Assembly: GCF_020216885.1 (NCBI RefSeq)
Contig: NZ_JAIWON010000045.1
Coordinates: forward strand, 1 to 15,279
Origin: Zymomonas sp.
Lineage (GTDB): Bacteria > Pseudomonadota > Alphaproteobacteria > Sphingomonadales > Sphingomonadaceae
Length of the DNA stretch: 15,279 nt
Direction: 5' to 3'
A program made the position numbers and the translations under genes. Of the stretch, positions 1 to 6,924 are shown piece by piece. The notes under the pieces were generated by a model that was not told where the DNA came from, did not search any database, and saw nothing but the letters and a program-made list of their open reading frames with translations. How positions within the stretch are numbered: position 1 is the first letter of the stretch; the number at the start of each line of letters is the position of its first letter.

Positions 1-383
1 AAATTATCACTGCTGATAACCAAAAAGAGATCATCTTGAATAAGGGGTAAGGCTTTTTTGATGCCGCCGCCCGTTTCAAGAAGTTCATCCTCTTCATGAG
101 AAATCTGGAGGTCGAAATCTTTGGCAGTATGACGCAAATGCGCTTCCAAAGGTTCGCTCATATAATGGGTGTTGACGACAACACGAGTGATGCCGCTCTC
201 CTTGAGATGATCGAGAGCGTGGTCGATCAAAGGCTTGCCGCCAACTTCGACCAAAGGTTTCGGACGGGTTGCCGTTAGGGGGCGCATCCGTTTACCAAAA
301 CCGGCAGCCAGAATCATCGCCGTGCGGATAAGGCTTTGCGGCTTTTTGTTTTTCAACGTTATCGTCTTACTCAAGCTTTTCAT
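1..383 (-). CDS. murU: MurU-like sugar-1-phosphate nucleotidyltransferase, N-terminal part (runs off left edge)
   Basis: This leftward gene is cut by the window edge, leaving about 127 codons of the N-terminus. The nucleotide-binding signature of the NTP-transferase family is at residues 23-43 (MILAAGFGKRM followed by RPLT and PKPLVEVGGKPL). Further on, LETGGGIKKALPL and an SSDN segment match the MurU branch, which makes UDP-MurNAc from MurNAc-1-phosphate in cytoplasmic peptidoglycan recycling. The related mannose-1-phosphate guanylyltransferases cannot be excluded. The ATG at 383 is chosen because an AGGAG ribosome site lies 7 bases upstream. This start gives about 21 residues before the usual family start, and Met23 is the alternative. 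The gene follows tsaE by 75 bp in the same direction and is probably co-transcribed with divL-tsaE. The sugar kinase gene (amgK) that commonly lies between tsaE and murU in this group is not present here. Confidence 0.82.
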   Translation of the reverse strand, partial: MKSLSKTITLKNKKPQSLIRTAMILAAGFGKRMRPLTATRPKPLVEVGGKPLIDHALDHLKESGITRVVVNTHYMSEPLEAHLRHTAKDFDLQISHEEDELLETGGGIKKALPLIQDDLFLVISSDN

Positions 384-458
384 TCTTTTCTCCTGCCCCC
401 TACCTGAAATGAAGATGAGCGGCTTCTAGCAAAGTCGCGGCCGTCTTAAAATCATTTA

Positions 459-932
459 TCAATATTCGAGCGGTGGCCAGCGATTTTCCCAATAGCTGGG
501 ACGCTGCCATGTTAGTCGCCGCCGATTGTCTTCGAGAATATCAAGATGCAAAGCCAACCGATCAGGCCATATTTGGTCGATAACCTGTCCCAATCTTTCT
601 GGCCATTCTACGAGCAAAGCCCCGTAAAAAGCGAATTCATCTAGCCCCAATTCCTGAATATCTTCGGGATTATCGAGGCGATATAAATCGACATGGGCAA
701 CAGGCAGACTGACTTCTGGGGGTTCGTAATCAATCATCAGTGCAAAACTGGGCGAAGGCACTTCTTCCTGAAAACCTAATTCGCTTAAAATACCCCGCGC
801 TAGACTGGTTTTACCTGCACCCAAATCACCGGAAAGGGTAATGATATCCCCAGTTTGAAGAGATCGTCCCAGATAACGCCCTGCTTCTTCGGTAGCGGCG
901 GCATCTGCCAGAATTATTTCCTGTATGCTCAT
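459..932 (-). CDS. tsaE: tRNA threonylcarbamoyladenosine biosynthesis ATPase TsaE
   Basis: A 157-residue cytoplasmic P-loop ATPase, the normal length for TsaE. It works with TsaB and TsaD to place threonylcarbamoyl on A37 of ANN-decoding tRNAs. Visible motifs are the Walker A loop GDLGAGKTSL (residues 35-44), a PSPSF switch-like segment near 59-63 (SPTF in most relatives), HVDLYRL (80-86) and VEWPERL. The reading frame stays open upstream to 1211, but everything before Met94 of that longer frame lies inside divL and has no TsaE similarity. The ATG at 932 gives the standard N-terminus. The gene starts 34 bases after the divL stop, in the order divL-tsaE-nucleotidyltransferase known from other alphaproteobacteria, so an operon is likely. 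Confidence 0.93.
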   Translation of the reverse strand: MSIQEIILADAAATEEAGRYLGRSLQTGDIITLSGDLGAGKTSLARGILSELGFQEEVPSPSFALMIDYEPPEVSLPVAHVDLYRLDNPEDIQELGLDEFAFYGALLVEWPERLGQVIDQIWPDRLALHLDILEDNRRRLTWQRPSYWENRWPPLEY

Positions 933-966
933 CTTTTTACTATCGTCTAGGAAGGCTACATATTTC

Positions 967-3354
967 TTACAAAGCAGGCACATGGCGCGGCAAGGTAATA
1001 ATGAAATGTGTCTTCTGGTTATGATTTGAATCAATATGAATTGATCCGCCATGCAAAGCAATAAAACGGCGAATAAGTGGGATCGCGATACTGCTGCTTC
1101 CTTTGCCGCCGCGAACGGATTGGCCATATTCGGAAAAATGGTCAAAGATCGGATCGGATAAAGAGGATTCAACATGCCCTTGTCGAGAAGAAGACAGGAT
1201 ATCTGCGTCATCGACTATGACAATCGAGATATGGTCGCCTGTCCCCGAAGCCTGTAACTGCACTGTGCCGCCACGCGGGTTGCGGGCAAGCGCAATCAGT
1301 AACATATGGTTGATCGCACGGGACAGACGCTGCGGATCGCTTTCTATCATGCCGAGATTGTTATCCAGTTTGAGTTCAAAATGGATGCCTAGCTCTTCTG
1401 CTCTTTTGGTAAGGGCGGTTGCCATATCTTGAAGAAGGGGCTTGATGTCAACATTCTGTCGATCAAGCTCAAGATTACCGGATTCAAGCAAAGTTAAGTC
1501 AAGAATATCGTCAATAAGCGTGCTTAATCGCGCAACCGCATCAAGAATGGCCGCGACATAATCATTCGCCATTTGGGACAGATCGCCACAATAGCCTTGT
1601 GCTAACATTTCAGCAAAGCCGCTGATAGAGGTCAAGGGCGTTCTGAGTTCATAGCTCATATTAGCGACAAAATCGGTTTTTAACCTATCCGCTGCTTCCA
1701 AAGCTTCATTACGGTCGCGAAGAGCGCGTTCCATTCGCCAGCTATCAGTCACATCCAACATCGTCAGAAGGATATTCCCATCTGGCAAGGGAATAGTCGA
1801 AAAGTTGAAATGCTGTTGGTCGATAAAGGCGATATGCCCATGTTTGGGTTGCCTCTCGATCATCGTCATCCGAATGGCATCGCTAATATAGTGGCTATGC
1901 TCGGTATTTTCTAAACGAAGGCGGGTTTTCTGGGCTAACTCGTCAACTCGTGGATGTGTCGAGAGCCATTTTTCATCAATCTGCCAAATATCGGTAAAAC
2001 GGGTATTCCAGAGATTTAATCGCCCATCAGAAGCAAAAACGCCAATGGCTTCAAAGAGTTTATCAAAACTGGCCGTTCGGACGCGAAGCATAATGTCATG
2101 TGCTGATGTTAAACGAACCTGTTCTGTTCGATCTTCAAAAATCAGTAATAAGCCGCCGTCCGGTGTGGGTTGAGTAATGACCCGAAGATGGGAGCCATCC
2201 ATCAACAACCAATTTTCTTCCAAAGCATTGTTATGGGATAAAAACCATTGCCGTCTTTCCGCTTTCCATGCGGGAAAGTCATGCGCCGCCGGCAGCCGTC
2301 CCGCTTCCCGCATTCTTTCAAGCACGCGATCAAATTCAGGATGGTCGGTAAGCCATTCGGCTTTCAGCGCAAAAAGATGCCGAAAAGGTTCATTCGCAAA
2401 GACTAAATTTTGTTCGGCATTGAACTGGGCAACACCAGCGGAAAGCTGATCGAGAATGTGACGTTGTGCCTGTAAAAAACGTCCCATTTCGGCTTTTGCT
2501 TCTTCCAAGGCTTCGACATCAAGCGCATATCCCGCAACCGCTCCCGTTGGTAAGGGAATATCCGTTAACCGCATCATTCGCCGTGTTCCCGACAAGATCA
2601 CCGGAGAAAGGCGACTTTGCATGGATTTTGTTTCCAATGCCTTTTGGGCAAAAGAAACCGGATTATTAGCCCCCTTGCCTTCTGTTAGCTCGATATTGCG
2701 GGTGATGACTTCTCTGGCTGATGGACTTTCGACCGCTGTTACATAAGATTGGTTGACCATCTGTAACTGTAACGCGGCATTCCGATACCATATCGGAAAA
2801 GGCATCACCTCAAAAAGGGACGATAACGCCTGTAAAGCTTGTCCCGATTGTTGTGCCTGAAAGGTCAAAGCCTTTTGACGATCAGCCTCTTGGGTGATGT
2901 CGCTTACCCAAAGAATAATATCACGGGAAGATTGTGGTAAAATCTGACCATCAATTTTGAAAAGACGTTGGTCGACTTTATTTTGCACATGACAATGAAA
3001 AGCGCGGCCTGTTTTGGCCAATATGCCAAGGTGATTAGCCAGAATTTGGGCTGAATCGTTATCGAGCCATGAATAAAAGAAGATATCCGGCGAGGAAGAA
3101 ATGTCTTCTAATCCGAGATAAGATGCGCTTTTAGGATTAAGAGCGGATATTTTTTGATTATGGATGACAAGGGCATGAACCGGTGCCGTGTCATAAATAT
3201 TTTTAAGTGGATAAAAACGGCGAATAATCGTCTGCGCTTCTTTTGTCTTATGGAGCGCATTCAGAAAAAAATAGAGGGCAATACCCCAGAGGACAGCCAG
3301 CAATGACACCCCTAAGGCGATTGATATTCCATAAAGATGCAGGCTGTTTTCCAT
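967..3354 (-). CDS. divL: DivL-type atypical sensor kinase (Tyr in place of phosphoacceptor His)
   Basis: A 795-residue membrane-anchored signalling protein. Residues 10-32 form one hydrophobic helix. Four PAS-like units then follow at about 45-155, 178-285, 300-410 and 430-538; the first, third and fourth end in SDIT, EDRT and LDVT, and the second in a looser LDVE. A dimerisation domain (about 555-620) and an ATPase-like domain (about 660-790) complete it. The H-box reads ANMSYELRTPL, so Tyr568 replaces the usual His; this is the hallmark of DivL, which in Caulobacter binds DivK~P and steers CckA and hence CtrA. The ATP site is also worn: the N-box has Ile687 where Asn is expected, the G1 box reads DDADI instead of DxGxG, and the G2 box reads GKGSSS. 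ATP binding or kinase activity is therefore doubtful; a scaffold role is inferred. tsaE follows by 34 bp, as in other alphaproteobacteria. No clear Shine-Dalgarno precedes the ATG. Confidence 0.88.
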   Translation of the reverse strand: MENSLHLYGISIALGVSLLAVLWGIALYFFLNALHKTKEAQTIIRRFYPLKNIYDTAPVHALVIHNQKISALNPKSASYLGLEDISSSPDIFFYSWLDNDSAQILANHLGILAKTGRAFHCHVQNKVDQRLFKIDGQILPQSSRDIILWVSDITQEADRQKALTFQAQQSGQALQALSSLFEVMPFPIWYRNAALQLQMVNQSYVTAVESPSAREVITRNIELTEGKGANNPVSFAQKALETKSMQSRLSPVILSGTRRMMRLTDIPLPTGAVAGYALDVEALEEAKAEMGRFLQAQRHILDQLSAGVAQFNAEQNLVFANEPFRHLFALKAEWLTDHPEFDRVLERMREAGRLPAAHDFPAWKAERRQWFLSHNNALEENWLLMDGSHLRVITQPTPDGGLLLIFEDRTEQVRLTSAHDIMLRVRTASFDKLFEAIGVFASDGRLNLWNTRFTDIWQIDEKWLSTHPRVDELAQKTRLRLENTEHSHYISDAIRMTMIERQPKHGHIAFIDQQHFNFSTIPLPDGNILLTMLDVTDSWRMERALRDRNEALEAADRLKTDFVANMSYELRTPLTSISGFAEMLAQGYCGDLSQMANDYVAAILDAVARLSTLIDDILDLTLLESGNLELDRQNVDIKPLLQDMATALTKRAEELGIHFELKLDNNLGMIESDPQRLSRAINHMLLIALARNPRGGTVQLQASGTGDHISIVIVDDADILSSSRQGHVESSLSDPIFDHFSEYGQSVRGGKGSSSIAIPLIRRFIALHGGSIHIDSNHNQKTHFIITLPRHVPAL

Positions 3355-3432
3355 TGATCGTTATTCTGCCATTCCCCAAAATCACTAAAGGCAGACTATA
3401 GTCCTTTTATCACGGGAAATAAGGCAAAACAG

Positions 3433-3456
3433 ACAGCCTAAAGGCAATGGGGCTGT
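3433..3456 (-). terminator. possible weak terminator after the CAU tRNA
   Basis: Read leftward, ACAGCC and GGCTGT form a 6-bp stem with a 12-base loop, followed shortly by GTTTTG. It sits between the tRNA 3' end and the divL start. The T run is short, so the tRNA transcript may read through into divL. This is a weak call from sequence only. Confidence 0.3.
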
Positions 3457-3504
3457 TGATAGGGGATTTTTTATAGCGGGTCGCATAAAGACCGAGAAGA
3501 TGAA

Positions 3505-3579
3505 TGGTGGGCCCGGCAGGAATCGAACCCGCAACCTAGCCGTTATGAGCGGCCGGCTCTACCGTTGAGCTACAGGCCC
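3505..3579 (-). tRNA. tRNA with CAU anticodon, probably tRNA-Ile2 (lysidine-modified)
   Basis: A complete 75-base cloverleaf with an encoded CCA end (3505-3507) and discriminator A. The acceptor arm GGGCCTG pairs with CGGGCCC through one G-U pair; the D stem is GCTC/GAGC, the anticodon stem GGCCG/CGGCT, and the T stem GCGGG/CCTGC around TTCGATT. The anticodon loop CTCATAA places CAT at 3545-3547. CAU is used by initiator Met, elongator Met and Ile2. The first pair is G-C, so it is not a typical initiator with an unpaired position 1. The C4-G69 and C5-G68 pairs match what TilS is known to prefer in tRNA-Ile2, so Ile2 is favoured; elongator Met remains possible. It lies 63 bases after the upstream kinase-like gene and reads the same way. 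Confidence 0.93.
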
Positions 3580-3642
3580 CACCTTCTAAGGTTGCTCGAT
3601 AGCCGAGCTTACCCCCATCTGACAAGAGTTATCGAAAAAAAT

Positions 3643-5943
3643 TTAAGAGGCTTTTGATTGGCTTTCTTCTATCGGCAGCAAAATAATAAAAGAATCGTCT
3701 TTTATCTCAAGCTGGCCGTTAATAGCCGAAGCCAAATTTCTGACCAAGCGCAGCGTAAAGCCTAATCCGAGAACCGGACTATTTGGCCATTCCCCTTGCA
3801 AATTGAAACCGGGATCAAGAAGCGCTTGTTCATCATAGCCCTGCAACGCTGCCGGACGTTTGACCATAAAACGGATGAAGTGATCTTTTTGATCCAGATT
3901 AACTTCAATTTGTTCTTGCGCGGCCATCAGGCCAACCACGGTTGCCAATAAACGCGAGAAAATCCGTTCAATAGCTCTGGGATCTATTTTTAACAAAGGT
4001 AGTCCAGTTGCGACTTTGAACAGGATATCGCCATTATATTTATGAACCGCATCTTGATAATGGCTATGCAAAGCCGAAACGATCTGGGTTAAGCGTGTTG
4101 CCCCTTCACTCTGGGGGATGACAGGGGCAGTTTCATTCTCTTCGGCGGCAAGATTAAGATCGTCGACGGCTTGTAGTAAACGCTGCCCCTGACGGGTAAT
4201 ATCGGCAGCATAATAGCGATAGTTTTTCCCGACAGGCCCCAGCATCTGATGCTCAATCATTTCAGCAAAGCCGACGATCGCATTTAACGGATTACGTAGC
4301 TCATGCATCAATTGCCGCAGTGAATCGCGATCAATTTCAAGAACACTAGGCTGCGGCGGCATTGCCGATACAAAAGGTTGCGCCGTTTCTTCAATGCGTG
4401 GACGGCGTGCAATGCCACGATAACCAGAAAAATGACCCGTTTCAGGGCTAAAATAGGGATCAGCCGCAATGCGCCATTCCCCTGCTGCGGCTCCATTCCC
4501 TGGAATAGTCAATCGGGCATGTCGGATAGGAGCGCGTCGCGTAAAGGCACCGACAGCTTGTCCATCGACACCATAACCATTCTGTAAAGCGGGGGTCGCA
4601 AGCGAAATCCCTGCTAAAATATGGGAGGCGATCCCTTTCACATGGATGACGACACCGTTTTTATCGCTTTCGAAATTGAATTGTTCTGCACGGGCTTCCA
4701 GACTGCGCCGAAAGGCATCAATACGGGCTAATAAATGGCGTATCTGGGTATCTTCGCTACCGCTTTTTGATGTCTTTTTCTGTGATACTGCACTTTCATC
4801 CGTTTTTTTGGCATTGCGCGATTTACCCATGGCAAACCATGCGAAGTCCTTATTTTTGTCGGAGATGTCTTTTTCTGAAGATTGTTTTTGATCTAGCTTT
4901 GTTTCAAATTCAAAGATCGGCTTATCTTGGTCATTATGACCTTCAAGGGCTTCTTCTGCAGGCGTAATTTCTGACTGCCAGCGATCAGAAAATGGCGAAA
5001 AACGAGGAATCTTGACAGTTTCTTCCTGTGTTTTCTCTGCTTTTTCTGCCTTATGCTGTTCATTGACAGGCGGATTCGTTGTTGAGGCTTCAGGCATAAC
5101 TGGCTTTTCATCCGTCGTCAGAGATTCAAGCGACGTGGTGAAAGGCTTAAAATAGGTGGGCTGGCGATAAGCTTGATGAAGAATGCCAGAACGGATGCTG
5201 TCAGAAAAAGACATCTCTTTTTCTGGAGCGCTTTCGTCTACCGAGATTTCTTCGGCAGAATGATTTTGGATTTCATCCGTTTCTTTGGCGAGTGAAATAC
5301 TATCAGGCTTTTTCGAAAAAAGGCTTTTCCGGTAATCCATCAATGCTTCTGATGCTGGATTAGTGGCTTTTTCTTGCGGAGGTAACGGCTGTTCTGCCTT
5401 TTTAAGAGAAATGGGGGAAGCCTCTATTTTCTCTTGTTCAGGCTGAATGGAAACAGGCTCTTCCTTGGGATTATCTAAAATAGGACGATCGACACCAAGG
5501 CTATCCAAAGCGCGCAATACGAACGGATCAAGGTCATTCCGTTGACGAAGAATATTTCTGATGGGTTGGCGTAAAGCCGGTAAAATACCAATCCATTCAG
5601 TGACATCCAGCCGAACCGAGCTGATGACAGGCATCGCGATCAGGGCAATATCACAGGCAAAATATTGCACCAGTAACGGCGGGATATGGCGTCCGGCTAA
5701 GGTTTCGGCGGTATCGAGACGGATATTGGTAGGCACTTCACGCGTTAAATCCATTAAACGCTGATAGGCATTTTTCAACAAATGGGGGTCATGTTGCCCC
5801 TTATCTTGGGCGATACAATCTACTAATTGCCGCCAGACAGCGATCTTTTCCGCTTCTGTGTTAAGGGGCTGATCCATAATTGTTTGGAGCATATCGTCGA
5901 AACGCACGCCTGATTCCCGATTTTTAGTGAATACCTTACGCAT
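3643..5943 (-). CDS. PleC/DivJ-like sensor kinase with intact H-box but degenerate ATP-binding domain
   Basis: A 766-residue predicted cytoplasmic protein with no obvious membrane helix. Residues 15-160 are a folded, helix-rich N-terminal region I do not recognise. Residues 160 to about 400 are a charged Glu/Lys/Ser/Pro-rich linker that looks disordered. A PAS-like domain (about 415-530) ends in GYRGIARR. The dimerisation domain has the H-box LMHELRNPLNAIVGFAEMI with His547. The C-terminal 120 residues should be the ATPase domain, but the N-box Asn is replaced (RLLATVVGLM) and no DxGxG is seen; only a G2-like GLGFTLRLVRNLA remains. It may be a pseudokinase, phosphatase or phosphotransfer protein rather than an active kinase; that is inference. 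The frame continues to a TTG at 5958, but the ATG at 5943 is preferred; neither has a good ribosome site. The CAU tRNA follows by 63 bp. Confidence 0.8.
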   Translation of the reverse strand: MRKVFTKNRESGVRFDDMLQTIMDQPLNTEAEKIAVWRQLVDCIAQDKGQHDPHLLKNAYQRLMDLTREVPTNIRLDTAETLAGRHIPPLLVQYFACDIALIAMPVISSVRLDVTEWIGILPALRQPIRNILRQRNDLDPFVLRALDSLGVDRPILDNPKEEPVSIQPEQEKIEASPISLKKAEQPLPPQEKATNPASEALMDYRKSLFSKKPDSISLAKETDEIQNHSAEEISVDESAPEKEMSFSDSIRSGILHQAYRQPTYFKPFTTSLESLTTDEKPVMPEASTTNPPVNEQHKAEKAEKTQEETVKIPRFSPFSDRWQSEITPAEEALEGHNDQDKPIFEFETKLDQKQSSEKDISDKNKDFAWFAMGKSRNAKKTDESAVSQKKTSKSGSEDTQIRHLLARIDAFRRSLEARAEQFNFESDKNGVVIHVKGIASHILAGISLATPALQNGYGVDGQAVGAFTRRAPIRHARLTIPGNGAAAGEWRIAADPYFSPETGHFSGYRGIARRPRIEETAQPFVSAMPPQPSVLEIDRDSLRQLMHELRNPLNAIVGFAEMIEHQMLGPVGKNYRYYAADITRQGQRLLQAVDDLNLAAEENETAPVIPQSEGATRLTQIVSALHSHYQDAVHKYNGDILFKVATGLPLLKIDPRAIERIFSRLLATVVGLMAAQEQIEVNLDQKDHFIRFMVKRPAALQGYDEQALLDPGFNLQGEWPNSPVLGLGFTLRLVRNLASAINGQLEIKDDSFIILLPIEESQSKAS

Positions 5944-6029
5944 TATCGGTAAAGGCAAGTGGTTAATATATCGCTGACATTTGTCATATTTAGGAGAAAA
6001 ACAGGAAGATATTAAAAAATATTTTTTAC

Positions 6030-6088
6030 ATGGGGTAATTTATTCTTTTTTTTCTGAGAGATGTTTTTTTTATCAGATTTTACCCCAT
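6030..6088. promoter_or_regulatory. 9-bp inverted repeat in the divergent region upstream of the lrp-like gene
   Basis: ATGGGGTAA (6030-6038) and its exact reverse complement TTACCCCAT (6080-6088) have starts 50 bp apart, in an AT- and T-rich region between the kinase-like gene and the lrp-like gene. Inside them TCTGA and TCAGA form a second, nested inverted repeat. The layout fits either paired operator half-sites about five helical turns apart or an imperfect RNA stem. Lrp-family proteins often bind several spaced sites and wrap DNA, so autoregulation by the adjacent gene is a reasonable guess but is not shown. Confidence 0.45.
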
Positions 6089-6203
6089 TTAATTATCAAG
6101 TCATCGAATTGAGGCTTTTTTTTACATAATCGTGCATAAGTGAAGTTGTATTTTTCGGCAATTTTATTATCTAGCCGGAAGATTAAATAGAAGGACTAAG
6201 TCC

Positions 6204-6686
6204 GTGACGGCTAATTACCCACTTGATTCAATCGATCGTCTGATTCTTGAGAATCTTCAAGATGAGGGACGTATCACGAATGTTGACTTGGCACGTAAAG
6301 CAGGATTGACAGCCCCCCCCTGTCTCCGTCGTGTACGTGCCCTTGAAGAAGCTGGCATCATTGAAGGTTACCATGCACAGCTTAATGCTAATGCCCTTGG
6401 CTATGGCATTATGGTTTTTGCTATGGTTAGCTTGAAAAGCCAAGCCGAAGATGATCTGCGCCAATTTGAAGAACATGTCGCAACCCTGCCGGAAGTGCGG
6501 GAATGTCACATGCTGAACGGGGAAATCGACTTCGTTCTTAAAATTGTTGCCCATGACTTGCAGGCTTTCCAGCATCTGCTGACTTCTCAATTGACGTCTG
6601 CCCCCAATGTTACCAGCGTCAAGACCTCTCTGATCATTCGGACATCCAAAGATTTACCGGGTGTGCCAGTTGATACCAAAGAGTAA
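6204..6686 (+). CDS. Lrp/AsnC-family transcriptional regulator
   Basis: A 160-residue protein of normal Lrp/AsnC length. The N-terminal helix-turn-helix is in residues 8-60 (LDSIDRLILENLQDEGR, then VDLARKAGLTAPPCLRRV and ALEEAGII). The C-terminal RAM ligand-binding and oligomerisation domain follows, with VRECHMLNGEIDFVLKI as its core. Such proteins usually respond to amino acids and bind DNA as dimers to octamers; the ligand here cannot be read from sequence. The start is a GTG, preceded by AAGGA 8 bases upstream. Codons 37-39 contain a run of eight C bases (6313-6320) inside the recognition-helix region. A rightward terminator lies at 6839-6862. The upstream 9-bp inverted repeat may be an operator. 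The gene stands alone between oppositely oriented genes. Confidence 0.93.
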   Translation: MTANYPLDSIDRLILENLQDEGRITNVDLARKAGLTAPPCLRRVRALEEAGIIEGYHAQLNANALGYGIMVFAMVSLKSQAEDDLRQFEEHVATLPEVRECHMLNGEIDFVLKIVAHDLQAFQHLLTSQLTSAPNVTSVKTSLIIRTSKDLPGVPVDTKE

Positions 6687-6838
6687 TCCAATCCCCCCCA
6701 TTCTTCCGATATGTTTAGAAAAGAATATAGTATTTTTTGAATGACCAAGGCACTGGCGATCATGATATTTTCTGAAATTTTTTCAGATCTATATCGGTTG
6801 CCGGTGTGCCTTCTTCGGAAGAAATGACAAAATATCTG

Positions 6839-6862
6839 AACAGCGGCTTCGCTGTTTTTTTT
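6839..6862 (+). terminator. rho-independent terminator, lrp-like gene
   Basis: AACAGCG and CGCTGTT form a 7-bp stem around a GCTT tetraloop and run into a string of T bases on the plus strand. It lies about 150 bases after the lrp-like stop, which leaves a fairly long 3' untranslated region containing small hairpins of its own. Confidence 0.75.
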
Positions 6863-6865
6863 GTC

Positions 6866-6899
6866 AAAAAAAACGGGCTGAGTTTTTCAGCCCGTTTTT
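6866..6899. terminator. bidirectional terminator between the lrp-like gene and the periplasmic repeat-protein gene
   Basis: ACGGGCTGA and TCAGCCCGT form a 9-bp GC-rich stem with a 5-base loop. Eight A bases lie on the left and five T bases on the right, so it has a T run in both directions. The longer run serves the leftward gene ending at 6925; the rightward side backs up the terminator at 6839. Confidence 0.85.
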
Positions 6900-6924
6900 C
6901 TTTGTCCAAATTCAATGCCTAAAA

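Noticed and set aside
405..465. Short peptide frame between tsaE and murU as a remnant of amgK
   Set aside because: About 20 codons that do not resemble the C-terminus of the phosphotransferases I know; too short to call a pseudogene.
933..1211. N-terminal extension of the tsaE reading frame by 93 codons
   Set aside because: This stretch lies within the 3' end of divL in another frame, has no TsaE similarity, and TsaE has its normal length from the ATG at 932.
5944..5958. TTG start for the kinase-like gene, adding five residues
   Set aside because: TTG starts are rare, there is no ribosome site, and an in-frame ATG is at 5943. The choice stays uncertain because the ATG also lacks a clear ribosome site.
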